From assembly GCF_025949665.1 (NCBI RefSeq), contig NZ_JAPDFT010000001.1:744001-808000 (forward strand): a stretch of 64,000 nt of DNA, written 5' to 3'. Positions 40,785-48,885 of this stretch are shown here, one piece after another. The notes below the pieces were generated by a model that ran no database searches, was not told where the DNA came from, and saw nothing but the letters and a program-made list of their open reading frames with translations. This stretch comes from Chryseobacterium viscerum (GTDB lineage: Bacteria > Bacteroidota > Bacteroidia > Flavobacteriales > Weeksellaceae). Position 1 is the stretch's first letter; each line of letters starts with the position of its first letter. The position numbers and the translations under genes were made by a program.

Positions 40785-42550
40785 ATCTTGCAGAGGCAAT
40801 TATCCTTAAAAATGTAGAAAAACATCCTATAAAAGCAGCTATTGGATTTAAAAAGAAAGATGCTGCCTGGAAAGAGCTGAGCTGGAAAAAATTCAGTGAG
40901 GTTATTTTTAAAACAGCCAATGCCTTAAAGGAGGCTGGAGTTCAGGAGAATGACAGAGTCGCTATTTATTCAGATAACTCGTCCGAATGGATGATTGTTG
41001 ACCTGGCTTCAATGGCAATTGGTGCAGTTACGGTGCCTATTTATTCAACCAATAATGCTGAGCAGGCAGAACATATCATTAACGATTCCGGAGCTAAAGT
41101 AGTTTTAGTAGGAAACCAAATACAGTATGATGCCTGTCTTGAGTTTTTACATAAAGAAGAAAACAATCTTGAAACCATTATTGTCTCTAAAAAAGCAGTG
41201 TGGATCAAGAAAGAATTCAATAGTTTTTATCTTGAAGATTTTATTGCAAAAGCTTCACCAGCTCTGGAGATCTGCAAGAAAGAAAATGATGATACTGCCA
41301 CTTTAATCTATACTTCCGGAACAACAGGAGTTCCGAAAGGAGTAATGCTTACCCATGGGAATTTTATCAAAGCTTTTGACTCACATTTTGAGTTTTTTAA
41401 ATTTAAAAACTTTGAAGAAGAACTTTCATTGGCATTTTTACCATTAAGCCATGTTTTTGAGAGAAGCTGGAGCTTATTATGTTTATATGGTGGTGCCCGA
41501 GTGTATTTCTTGGAAGATCCTAAAAATGTAGCCAAAGCACTGGAAGAAGTAAAACCTACTGCTATGTGTGCAGTACCAAGATTTTTCCAGAAAGTATATG
41601 CCGGAGTTCTTGAAAAAGCGGAAGAAGGCTCATCATTAAAGAAAAAAATATTTGACTGGGCCCTTAAAACCGGTTGGGAAACTGCTGAATTGAGAAGAAA
41701 TGAAAAAACGATTCCTTTTGGATTAAAATTCAAAGAAGCTGTTGCAGATAGATTGGTTTTCAGTAAAATCAAAGAGAAAATGGGCGGAAGACTTTGGTTC
41801 TTACCTTGTGGAGGAGCTTCATTGTCACCGGAAGTTACCCGTTTCTTTGAATCAGTAGGAATTCATGTAACAGTAGGATATGGATTAACGGAAACTACCG
41901 CAACACTGACGCTTTTCCCCCTGACTCATTTTGAACATGGAACAAGCGGGAAACCTTTACCAGGTGTAGAAATGCGTATCGGAGAGAATGATGAGATTCA
42001 GGCGAGAGGTAACGGAATCATGAAAGGATACTACAATAAACCTGAAGAAACCCAGAAAGTATTCACGGAAGACGGATGGTTCAAAACTGGTGATGCAGGA
42101 AAATTTGATGATAAAGGAAATCTGATTATTACAGACAGAATCAAAGATCTGATGAAAACTTCCAATGGAAAATATATTGCTCCTCAACAGATCGAAAACC
42201 TTTTGACCAATAATAATTTCATTCAGCAGATTATGCTGATTGCAGAGGGAAGACAGTTTGTTTCAGCATTGATCGTTCCTAATTTTGAGTTTTTACAGGA
42301 TTATATCAAGAAAAACAATATTCCTTTCACCAATTGGGAAGACGCTGTAAAAAATGAAAAGATCATCAACCTTTATAAAGAGAAATTAAAAGAATTACAG
42401 AGCCACCTGGCAGACTATGAAAAAGTGAAGAAGTTCACTTTGATGCCGGCAGAATTTGATATCAATACAGGCGAAATTACCCCTACATTGAAGGTCAAAA
42501 GAAATGTAGTGATCAAAAAATACGCAGACATTATAGAAAAGATGTATTAA
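40781..42550 (+). CDS. fadD: Long-chain acyl-CoA synthetase (AMP-forming)
   Basis: 589 residues. Adenylate-forming motifs: IYTSGTTGVPKGVMLTHGNF (about 174-193), YGLTETTATLTLFP (about 370-383), FKTGDAGKFDDKGNLIITDR (about 430-449) and KDLMKTSNGKYIAPQQIE. The length and motifs match the FadD15/long-chain branch of acyl-CoA ligases. It activates fatty acids with ATP and CoA at the cytoplasmic face. The coupled epimerase-like gene suggests a shared lipid-related role. A 128-bp gap follows, with a ttcgaaagggtggcgaaaat segment but no gene. Confidence 0.92.
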   Translation: MNLAEAIILKNVEKHPIKAAIGFKKKDAAWKELSWKKFSEVIFKTANALKEAGVQENDRVAIYSDNSSEWMIVDLASMAIGAVTVPIYSTNNAEQAEHIINDSGAKVVLVGNQIQYDACLEFLHKEENNLETIIVSKKAVWIKKEFNSFYLEDFIAKASPALEICKKENDDTATLIYTSGTTGVPKGVMLTHGNFIKAFDSHFEFFKFKNFEEELSLAFLPLSHVFERSWSLLCLYGGARVYFLEDPKNVAKALEEVKPTAMCAVPRFFQKVYAGVLEKAEEGSSLKKKIFDWALKTGWETAELRRNEKTIPFGLKFKEAVADRLVFSKIKEKMGGRLWFLPCGGASLSPEVTRFFESVGIHVTVGYGLTETTATLTLFPLTHFEHGTSGKPLPGVEMRIGENDEIQARGNGIMKGYYNKPEETQKVFTEDGWFKTGDAGKFDDKGNLIITDRIKDLMKTSNGKYIAPQQIENLLTNNNFIQQIMLIAEGRQFVSALIVPNFEFLQDYIKKNNIPFTNWEDAVKNEKIINLYKEKLKELQSHLADYEKVKKFTLMPAEFDINTGEITPTLKVKRNVVIKKYADIIEKMY

Positions 42551-42678
42551 AAATTTTTTGACCTCTTGTTTTCACGTTAATCACAACTGAAGACGTGAAA
42601 TTCCATTCCTTCGAAAGGGTGGCGAAAATTCAAAGAATTTTTGACAGGGTGGTTCAAAATACTGACTTAAATTAAACT

Positions 42679-43737
42679 ATGACGACACAAGATTTTATAG
42701 GAAAAGAAAATTTCACCATTCATACCCAAACGGTTTCAGAAAGCTGTCCGTCTAATATTGCCCTGATTAAATACTGGGGAAAATATGCTGATCAGATTCC
42801 TGCCAACCCAAGCATCAGCTATACATTAAACCATTGTAAAACTAATACTTCAATGGGGTTTATTGCAAATGAACCTTTTTCAGTACAGACTTTTCTGGCC
42901 GGTAACGAAGAAGTGAAGTTTGCTGAAAAAATTGAGAAATATTTCAAAAATATAGAACAGTATCTTCCATGGATTTTAAAAGGGAAATATGTTATCAGAA
43001 CAGAAAATACATTTCCACACAGTTCCGGGATTGCTAGTTCAGCTTCAGGATTTGGAGCGATTGCAAAATGTCTGATGGCATTGGATGCTTCATTTACAGG
43101 GAAAACTTCTGAAGAAGAATCTTTGAGAAAGGCTTCATTTTTAGCAAGATTAGGAAGTGGAAGCGCATGCAGAAGCTTATACAGCGGTCTTGTTGTATGG
43201 GGGGGAACTGATGAGGTAGAAGGAAGTTCAGATCTGTTTGGAGTACAATATCCGGATGCTGAAATTCATGAAGTATTTAAAAACTTTAACGACTGGGTAT
43301 TGTTAATTCATGAAGGACAGAAGAGTGTTTCTTCAACAGTAGGACACGGTTTGATGAATACCAATCCTTACGCAGAAAGAAGATTCCAGGAAGCAAGGGA
43401 AAACTTTGTACCAATGAAAGAGATCCTGAGAAACGGAGATATGGAACGTTTTATCAAGCTGGTAGAACACGAAGCACTTACATTACATGCTATGATGATG
43501 ATGAGTGATCCTGCTTTTATCCTGATGAAAACAGGTACATTGGAAGTCATCAACAAAATCTGGGATTTCAGAAGAGAAACCGGATTGCCTTTATTCTTTA
43601 CGTTGGATGCAGGAGCTAATGTCCATCTTTTGTTCCCGAACAATGATTCTGAAGAAAAGATTAAAACTTTCATTGAAGCTGAGTTATTACAGCACACTCA
43701 GAAAAACGGGGTAGTGAAGGATGTGATGAAATTCTAG
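42679..43737 (+). CDS. mvaD: Diphosphomevalonate decarboxylase
   Basis: 352 residues. GHMP-superfamily features: SNIALIKYWGKYADQIPANP (about 27-46), phosphate loop PHSSGIASSASGFGAIAKCL (about 113-132), GSGSACRSLYSGLVVWGG (about 157-174) and the catalytic Asp in FTLDAGANVHLL. It converts mevalonate diphosphate to isopentenyl diphosphate with loss of CO2, the last step of the bacterial mevalonate pathway used by many Flavobacteriia. A small membrane-protein gene begins 1 bp after its stop. Confidence 0.94.
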   Translation: MTTQDFIGKENFTIHTQTVSESCPSNIALIKYWGKYADQIPANPSISYTLNHCKTNTSMGFIANEPFSVQTFLAGNEEVKFAEKIEKYFKNIEQYLPWILKGKYVIRTENTFPHSSGIASSASGFGAIAKCLMALDASFTGKTSEEESLRKASFLARLGSGSACRSLYSGLVVWGGTDEVEGSSDLFGVQYPDAEIHEVFKNFNDWVLLIHEGQKSVSSTVGHGLMNTNPYAERRFQEARENFVPMKEILRNGDMERFIKLVEHEALTLHAMMMMSDPAFILMKTGTLEVINKIWDFRRETGLPLFFTLDAGANVHLLFPNNDSEEKIKTFIEAELLQHTQKNGVVKDVMKF

Positions 43738-43738
43738 T

Positions 43739-43882
43739 ATGAAAAAGAAGAAAATTTATATTCTGATTGCCATAGTTATTGCTTTAATACTTATATTTTT
43801 TGCTGAATATGAGGAAGGTCCGGTAAAAGTAGCCTTTGGCTGGAACAGGACGATTAATTGGGGATGGAACTTTGGATTCTGA
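43739..43882 (+). CDS. Small single-span membrane protein with aromatic C-terminus
   Basis: 47 residues starting 1 bp after the mvaD stop: basic KKKK start, one membrane helix (IYILIAIVIALILIFFA), then AEYEEGPVKVAFGWNRTINW and GWNFGF. It ends 21 bp before a strong terminator, so it shares the mvaD transcript. Tight coupling, a clear membrane segment and a non-random Trp/Gly tail argue that it is real. I know no family name. It was missed by length cut-offs. Confidence 0.65.
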   Translation: MKKKKIYILIAIVIALILIFFAEYEEGPVKVAFGWNRTINWGWNFGF

Positions 43883-43903
43883 TAAAAAATAATATTCAAC
43901 AGG

Positions 43904-43926
43904 AGTGGGCTTTGGCCCACTTTTTT
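43904..43926 (+). terminator. Terminator of the mvaD operon
   Basis: agtgggctttggcccact (43904-43921), a perfect hairpin with a small loop, followed by five T residues. Confidence 0.88.
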
Positions 43927-43990
43927 AGTATAAAGGAGCTAGGATTTTTATGCGATGGTTCTTTCATACAGATTTGTTTGTTTTCACTTT

Positions 43991-44052
43991 TGTCATTCCG
44001 TAGGAATCCAGACTCATTAATTATACTTTGCATAGATTCCTACGGAATGACA
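43991..44052. repeat. Palindromic repeat, left of the GIY-YIG gene
   Basis: Perfect 18-bp arms TGTCATTCCGTAGGAATC (43991-44008) and GATTCCTACGGAATGACA (44035-44052) with a 26-bp loop. The right half (atactttgcatagattccta and onwards) is the inverted complement of the left half of the copy at 44624-44709. Confidence 0.9.
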
Positions 44053-44127
44053 AAATTCGTGTTTTATTACACATTCAGTTCATAATATGTAATGGTTGGT
44101 ATTCTTAGAAATTTATAACTTATTGTA

Positions 44128-44448
44128 TTAAGACCAGTTTTCAAACAAATAATTCAAAAATTCTAAATTAGGATTCACCGTTCTTATAAGCTCTAGTTTT
44201 TTAGCTCTTGCCCAGTTTTTAATTTCTTTTTCTCTCGCAATGGCATGATGAATCCAATTAAATTTTTCGTAGTAAATTAGAAATTCAAGATTATATCTTG
44301 CTGTAAAGCTGCCAGGATTCAGCTTTGTTTTGTGCTGATACAACCTTCTATGAAGATTACCTGTTACTCCTGTATATAAAACTCTTCTGCTTTTGTTGGT
44401 CAAAATATAGATATAGTAGGTATGTTTACCATTTAAAAATTCTATCAT
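44128..44448 (-). CDS. GIY-YIG nuclease-domain protein (UPF0213-like)
   Basis: 106 residues, a stand-alone GIY-YIG domain: YYIYILTNKSRRVLYTGVTG (about 11-30), where the second motif is YTGVTG, then NLHRRLYQHK with the catalytic Arg, and REKEIKNWARAKKLELI with the metal-binding Glu. YhbQ/UPF0213-type proteins are small GIY-YIG nucleases with few confirmed roles. The gene stands alone between two inverted palindromic repeats and is oriented opposite to its neighbours. The gaps to the palindromes are 75 and 175 bp. Possibly a mobile nuclease cassette (see findings). Confidence 0.9.
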   Translation of the reverse strand: MIEFLNGKHTYYIYILTNKSRRVLYTGVTGNLHRRLYQHKTKLNPGSFTARYNLEFLIYYEKFNWIHHAIAREKEIKNWARAKKLELIRTVNPNLEFLNYLFENWS

Positions 44449-44623
44449 TTGTGCGTTATTTTTACAAAAGTTACAAAAAATGTTTTTGAAAATTTATTGT
44501 TTTATGATTGAATTTGTTTCCTATTAGAAGGTACAAATGCTTCTATTTTATGTGAATATCCAGTTTCTACGGAGTGATAAAAAATTAATCCATCAACCTA
44601 ATAAGAAGATAAAACAACCATAC

Positions 44624-44709
44624 TGTCATTCCGTAGGAATCTAAGCAAAGTATGGGATAAGAATGTTTTTATATTAAAATTGGCTAGCCTGGATTCCTTC
44701 GGAATGACA
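44624..44709. repeat. Palindromic repeat, right of the GIY-YIG gene
   Basis: Arms TGTCATTCCGTAGGAATC (44624-44641) and GATTCCTTCGGAATGACA (44692-44709), 17 of 18 complementary, around a 50-bp loop. It is inverted relative to the copy at 43991-44052. Nothing else recognisable lies in 44449-44623 or 44710-44883. Confidence 0.88.
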
Positions 44710-44883
44710 AAGGCAGATGATATCAACAATTAAAATGATACAAACAAAAGTTGCCATTCTAAGGAAGTTAAAATAAATACTGTGTAAAAGGAAGATTACA
44801 TTTATGGGCAAGTATTTGAAATTGAAGAAAATCGTTTAGCTGAAACATTATTTTCCCTATTTTTATTTCTTAAAACGTATTAC

Positions 44884-45324
44884 ATGAAAAAAATCGCTGG
44901 TATTCTTTTACTGTTAAGTGCTGTTTGCTTCGGGCAGCAGAATCAGGATATTGAAAAACCTATCCGTAACTTATTCCTTGGCATGAAAAATGCAGATCCT
45001 GAGCTGGTAAAATCAGCCTTTGCTGAAAATGCCGTTCTTCAAACAATCACGAAGGATGGTACTGTAAAAAGTGACAGCATATCAGATTTTGTTGCTTCGG
45101 TTTCAAAATTTACAAAGGGAGATCTGGATGAAAGAATTATTGTAGAAGCCATTCATACGGATGGAAATCTGGCTAGTGTATTTACGCCTTACTCTTTTTA
45201 TTTAAAAGAAAAATTATCACATTGCGGGGCTAATAGCTTTCAGTTGGTGAAGCAGAACAACGAATGGAAAATCCAGTATATTATTGATACGAGAAGAAAA
45301 GAAGGCTGTAAGGAAATTAAATAA
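44884..45324 (+). CDS. Secreted NTF2-like protein (lumazine-binding-like)
   Basis: 146 residues with a signal peptide (KKIAGILLLLSAVCFGQ) and an NTF2-like cone fold (IEKPIRNLFLGMKNADPELV; FAENAVLQTI; NNEWKIQYIIDTRRKE). Proteins of this SnoaL-like class are small ligand binders or enzymes; Flavobacteriia often encode secreted ones of unknown function. It lies 23 bp before the VOC gene in the same direction and may share its transcript. Confidence 0.77.
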   Translation: MKKIAGILLLLSAVCFGQQNQDIEKPIRNLFLGMKNADPELVKSAFAENAVLQTITKDGTVKSDSISDFVASVSKFTKGDLDERIIVEAIHTDGNLASVFTPYSFYLKEKLSHCGANSFQLVKQNNEWKIQYIIDTRRKEGCKEIK

Positions 45325-45347
45325 TAATATCAAACAAGAAGTAGAAA

Positions 45348-45725
45348 ATGAAGATCCATCATATTGCAATCATTTGCTCAGATTATGCCGTTTCAAAGAA
45401 ATTTTATACGGAAATTTTAGGTCTGAATATTATCCGGGAAGTATACCGTGAAGAAAGACAGTCTTATAAACTTGATCTCGCGATCGGGGACTATTATGTG
45501 ATAGAGCTGTTTTCTTTTCCCAATCCTCCTCAGCGTCCATCACGTCCTGAAGCATGTGGCTTAAGACATCTCGCTTTTTCCGTTGAAAATGTAACTGAAA
45601 AACGAAATGAACTGATAGAAAAGGGGTTGAATTGTGAAGAAATCCGGATAGATGAATTCACGGGGAAAGAATTTTTCTTCACCCAGGATCCTGATCAGCT
45701 GCCGTTAGAATTTTATGAAATGTAA
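45348..45725 (+). CDS. VOC-family metalloenzyme (glyoxalase/dioxygenase fold)
   Basis: 125 residues, single-domain vicinal oxygen chelate pattern: MKIHHIAIICSDYAVSKKFY (H5 ligand region), LDLAIGDYYVIELFSFPNPP (Glu ligand), GLRHLAFSVENV (His ligand) and LPLEFYE (Glu ligand). This branch resembles the YaeR/SMU1112c subgroup of uncharacterised glyoxalase-like proteins. It probably acts on a small carbonyl or aromatic compound; the substrate is unknown. Confidence 0.85.
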   Translation: MKIHHIAIICSDYAVSKKFYTEILGLNIIREVYREERQSYKLDLAIGDYYVIELFSFPNPPQRPSRPEACGLRHLAFSVENVTEKRNELIEKGLNCEEIRIDEFTGKEFFFTQDPDQLPLEFYEM

Positions 45726-45728
45726 GAA

Positions 45729-46112
45729 TTAGTGGGCGTAGCCGGCAAAGAAGCTTACAGCCATAATTGCTAAAACAATTGAAGAAATGACTACATACAC
45801 GTAGTCTTTTTCTTTTAAATAGCCTATTAAAGCAAAAACAATTCTCATCAAAGGAGTGAATATCAACAGAAGAATTCCCAGTTGAATAATAGCCATTCCC
45901 TCTCCTTTGCACAGGGAATTCCAGAAATGTCCCCATACTTTCTCTGAAGAAGTGCCTACCACAAGGCTTGTGTATTTTTCGGGCATTTTAAAACCCTCAA
46001 AGAATAACTTGATAAAACCAATCAGGGAGGTTGCCACAGACAGAATAACACCCAGTCTCAGAAGGTTTCCTACGGAGCGGTTCAGATCTACATCTGTAAA
46101 ATTCTTTTTCAT
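45729..46112 (-). CDS. DUF1634 membrane protein
   Basis: 127 residues with three hydrophobic spans (LRLGVILSVATSLIGFIKLF; GMAIIQLGILLLIFTPLMRI; YVYVVISSIVLAIMAVSFFA). DUF1634 proteins are recurrent neighbours of TauE/SafE exporters, as here: its ATG overlaps the exporter's stop codon. It could be an accessory subunit; the role is unproven. Confidence 0.87.
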   Translation of the reverse strand: MKKNFTDVDLNRSVGNLLRLGVILSVATSLIGFIKLFFEGFKMPEKYTSLVVGTSSEKVWGHFWNSLCKGEGMAIIQLGILLLIFTPLMRIVFALIGYLKEKDYVYVVISSIVLAIMAVSFFAGYAH

Positions 46113-46942
46113 TATCTGAAGCTTTTGTTGATACCGTTATACATCATGTAAATTGACAGAATCGTGATAACAATGGCAAAAAATACTTTTAATTTTTTGG
46201 TCTTTGATACCATCAGCGTTTTTGAGCCGATAAAACTTCCGATTACAACTCCAATTAAAACCGGAGCTACAATCACAGGAATAATTTCTCCTCTCTGGAA
46301 ATAGATTAGTGCACTGGCAACAGCCGTTACTCCAATCATAAAGTTACTGGTTGTTGTAGATACCTTGAAAGGAAGTTTCATCATATTGTCCATTGCCAAT
46401 ACCTTCAAAGCACCGGAACCTATTCCTAAAAGTCCGGACATAGCACCCGCAAACATCATCATCAAAAATCCTGGAACTGTATTTCTTGCAGAATAGTTTT
46501 TCAATATTCCTTTATCAGGGAATGTTCCGTATAATTTCAGCTTTTCTTCCAGGCTTCCTTTTACCAAAGGTTCCTGGTGATCCGGTTTCCCTTTAAGATT
46601 CAGAATAACAGTAAGAAGAAGAATACTTGCGAAAATAATTCCGATTGTATTAGGGTTAAGCATTCCCGAAACTAAGGCACCCGCAATGGCTCCTGCTGTG
46701 GTGGCTATTTCGAGAAACATCCCGATTCTCATGTTGGTAAAACCTTCTTTGACGAAAGCTACAGCCGCGCCGGAAGAGGTACCGATCACAGAAATAAGTG
46801 AAGCACCGATAGCATAATGCATTGGAACGCCAAAACCCAGCGTTAATAAAGGAATGATAATAACTCCTCCTCCTAAACCCGTAAGTGAACCTAAAAGACC
46901 AGCGGAAATTGCGCCAAGGAAGAGTATGATGATTTCTGACAT
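46112..46942 (-). CDS. TauE/SafE-family sulfite or organosulfonate exporter
   Basis: 276 residues, about eight spans. Family features: SAGLLGSLTGLGGGVIIIPL (about 14-33) and its internal repeat AMSGLLGIGSGALKVLAMDN (about 167-186). Such proteins carry sulfite, sulfoacetate or related anions across the inner membrane. It is first in a two-gene operon with DUF1634 and is divergent from the DUF1543 gene with back-to-back promoters. Confidence 0.9.
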   Translation of the reverse strand: MSEIIILFLGAISAGLLGSLTGLGGGVIIIPLLTLGFGVPMHYAIGASLISVIGTSSGAAVAFVKEGFTNMRIGMFLEIATTAGAIAGALVSGMLNPNTIGIIFASILLLTVILNLKGKPDHQEPLVKGSLEEKLKLYGTFPDKGILKNYSARNTVPGFLMMMFAGAMSGLLGIGSGALKVLAMDNMMKLPFKVSTTTSNFMIGVTAVASALIYFQRGEIIPVIVAPVLIGVVIGSFIGSKTLMVSKTKKLKVFFAIVITILSIYMMYNGINKSFR

Positions 46943-46958
46943 ACTACAAATAATGTTA

Positions 46959-46990
46959 CAAATATAAAGTTATTGTAGTAGTCTGCCAAA
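46959..46990 (-). promoter_or_regulatory. Promoter of the TauE/SafE operon
   Basis: Minus-strand -7 TATATTTG (46959-46966) and -33 TTTG (46987-46990) with a 20-bp spacer, 16 bp upstream of the exporter start. Confidence 0.65.
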
Positions 46991-46992
46991 CA

Positions 46993-47022
46993 TTTGAAAA
47001 AGATAAATTTAACGTATTTTTG
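46993..47022 (+). promoter_or_regulatory. Promoter of the DUF1543 gene, leaderless
   Basis: -33 TTTG (46993-46996), an 18-bp spacer and -7 TATTTTTG (47015-47022), then 5 bp before the ATG at 47028. Its -33 box lies 2 bp from that of the divergent exporter promoter. Confidence 0.75.
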
Positions 47023-47027
47023 CATGC

Positions 47028-47591
47028 ATGAAAAATGTAATGAAATTATTTTATGTCATCCTTGGGGCAACTCCTAAAGGAAGAAATATTGAGCAGCACG
47101 ATGTTTTCTTCGGAATAGCAGAGAATCTTAAAGATTTGATTCCGGATATGAAAGAGTTTTGGAAGGAAGCAGAAGGTAAAATTCATCTGGACTGTTACCA
47201 GGAAGTAAAATTTGCTGATGGCTATGAAGTGGAGATTGTAGAGAAAGGAGAAAAATCTTCAGAAGATCAATTGTTTTTCCTCAATCTGGGAGGTTATAAG
47301 CCTGGTTTCTTTGAAGAATTCCATGAGCAGCACTTAATGGTGGGGCAGTCTATGGGGGAAATTGTTAAAAGAGCAAAAGCTACCGAATTTTATCAGACGA
47401 TGGGCTTTGAAGGCGCTGTAAGCCATATTGATGATAAGCATGGAGTAGATATTGATGATATTTTCAATGTAAGTGATATCCTTCCTGCCTATATGAAAGA
47501 AAAATATACGATCGTTCTTAAAAAATCTGATGCAGAAAATCAGGAAAACCCGATGGGGCTTGGGTATTTAAAAATCGATAAAATTCAATAA
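47028..47591 (+). CDS. DUF1543 protein
   Basis: 187 residues. Matches DUF1543 with KLFYVILGATPKGRNIEQHD (about 6-25), FFGIAENLKDLIPDMKEFW, and LFFLNLGGYKPGFFEEFHEQ followed by H and a second half with similar strands, implying an internal duplication. Function unknown; no signal peptide. It lies 25 bp before purK and probably shares its transcript, suggesting no more than co-expression. Confidence 0.87.
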   Translation: MKNVMKLFYVILGATPKGRNIEQHDVFFGIAENLKDLIPDMKEFWKEAEGKIHLDCYQEVKFADGYEVEIVEKGEKSSEDQLFFLNLGGYKPGFFEEFHEQHLMVGQSMGEIVKRAKATEFYQTMGFEGAVSHIDDKHGVDIDDIFNVSDILPAYMKEKYTIVLKKSDAENQENPMGLGYLKIDKIQ

Positions 47592-47616
47592 GAAGTAAAT
47601 TTAATAAAAATAAAAA

Positions 47617-48729
47617 ATGAAAATAGGAATTCTGGGAGGCGGACAGCTGGGAAGAATGCTGATACAAAGTGCACTGAAGTATGACGATGAGTTTTATACT
47701 CTGGATCCGGCTTCTGATGCGCCATGTCATAATATCTCGTATTTTACACAGGGAAATTTTAATGACTACGAAACGGTTCTGAACTTCGGAAAAGATAAGG
47801 ATGTTGTAACCATTGAAATAGAACACGTAAATGCTGATGCACTGGTAGAACTTGAAAAACAGGGAATAAAAGTGGTTCCCAATGCCAATATCATCAAAAC
47901 AATCCAGCAAAAAATCCTTCAGAAAGAATTTTATAAAACCCATGATATCCCAAGCCCTGAATTTCAGGTAGTGTGGAACAGTGATGAAAAAATTATCATG
48001 CCATTGCCGTTCGTTCAGAAAATGAATACAGGCGGATATGATGGAAAAGGAGTACAGGTTATCAAAACAGAAGAAGATTATCAGCACTTATGGACGGAAG
48101 CTTCTGTCATTGAAAGTCTGGTAGATATTGAAAAAGAGCTTTCCGTAATTGTGGCAAGAAATGAAAAAGGAGAAACCAATATTTTCCCGGTCACAGAAAT
48201 GGTTGCTGATCCAAAACTGAACCTTTTAGACTTCAATGTATGCCCGGTTCTTTTAACGGAAGATGTTCAGAGCCAGATTGATTCCATTACAGAGAAATTT
48301 TTAAATGCTGTGAACTCTCCGGGATTATTTGCCATCGAATTATTCCTTGATAAAGAAGGAAAAGTATGGGTGAATGAAACCGCTCCAAGACTGCACAATT
48401 CAGGACATCAAAGTCAGGAAGGGAATACCAACTCGCAATTTGAGCAAATGTACCGTGTGGTTAAAAACTTACCTTTAGCAGATACTGATGCCATCACTTA
48501 CAGCGGAATGCTGAATCTGGTAGGAGCAGAAGGATATGCCGGAAAAGTAGTATATGAAGGAATGGAAGATGTTTTGAAGCTTCCTGAAACTTATATTCAC
48601 TTATATGGAAAAACAGAAACGAAACCAGGAAGAAAAATGGGACATATCAACGTTCTAGCTGATTCCAGAGAAGAGCTTATGGAAAAGCTTGTCATGGTGA
48701 AGGGGATGGTAAGAGTAATCTCTGAGTAA
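47617..48729 (+). CDS. purK: 5-(carboxyamino)imidazole ribonucleotide synthase
   Basis: 370 residues. ATP-grasp enzyme with the PurK N-terminus MKIGILGGGQLGRMLIQSAL, FVQKMNTGGYDGKGVQVI (about 127-144) and WVNETAPRLHNSGHQSQEGN (about 250-269). It uses ATP and bicarbonate to carboxylate aminoimidazole ribonucleotide on nitrogen; PurE at 52883 then moves the carboxyl group. The two are not in one operon here: an antiporter, lipoprotein and exporter on the other strand lie between. A strong terminator follows. Confidence 0.95.
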   Translation: MKIGILGGGQLGRMLIQSALKYDDEFYTLDPASDAPCHNISYFTQGNFNDYETVLNFGKDKDVVTIEIEHVNADALVELEKQGIKVVPNANIIKTIQQKILQKEFYKTHDIPSPEFQVVWNSDEKIIMPLPFVQKMNTGGYDGKGVQVIKTEEDYQHLWTEASVIESLVDIEKELSVIVARNEKGETNIFPVTEMVADPKLNLLDFNVCPVLLTEDVQSQIDSITEKFLNAVNSPGLFAIELFLDKEGKVWVNETAPRLHNSGHQSQEGNTNSQFEQMYRVVKNLPLADTDAITYSGMLNLVGAEGYAGKVVYEGMEDVLKLPETYIHLYGKTETKPGRKMGHINVLADSREELMEKLVMVKGMVRVISE

Positions 48730-48747
48730 TCTCAGTTTAAAATAATA

Positions 48748-48783
48748 AAAGGGAGCCGTTTTTAAATAGAAACGGCTCCCTTT
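48748..48783. terminator. Terminator after purK
   Basis: Long arms around aaagggagccgttt and aaacggctccctttt with a 7-nt loop (tttaaat) and a T-rich end. Confidence 0.87.
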
Positions 48784-48850
48784 ATTTTGTTATATAATCA
48801 CTCAAATTGTTTGATAATTTAATAAAAAAATGATTATTCAGACATAGATA

Positions 48851-48885
48851 ACTTCCATCATCCTTCTTCCAGCTTCCATCCTCTT
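48851..48885. repeat. Heptamer array, five CTTCCA-like units
   Basis: Units acttcca, tcatcct, tcttcca, gcttcca, tcctctt in 7-bp register. It ends at the stop of the antiporter gene (48884, minus). Confidence 0.6.
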
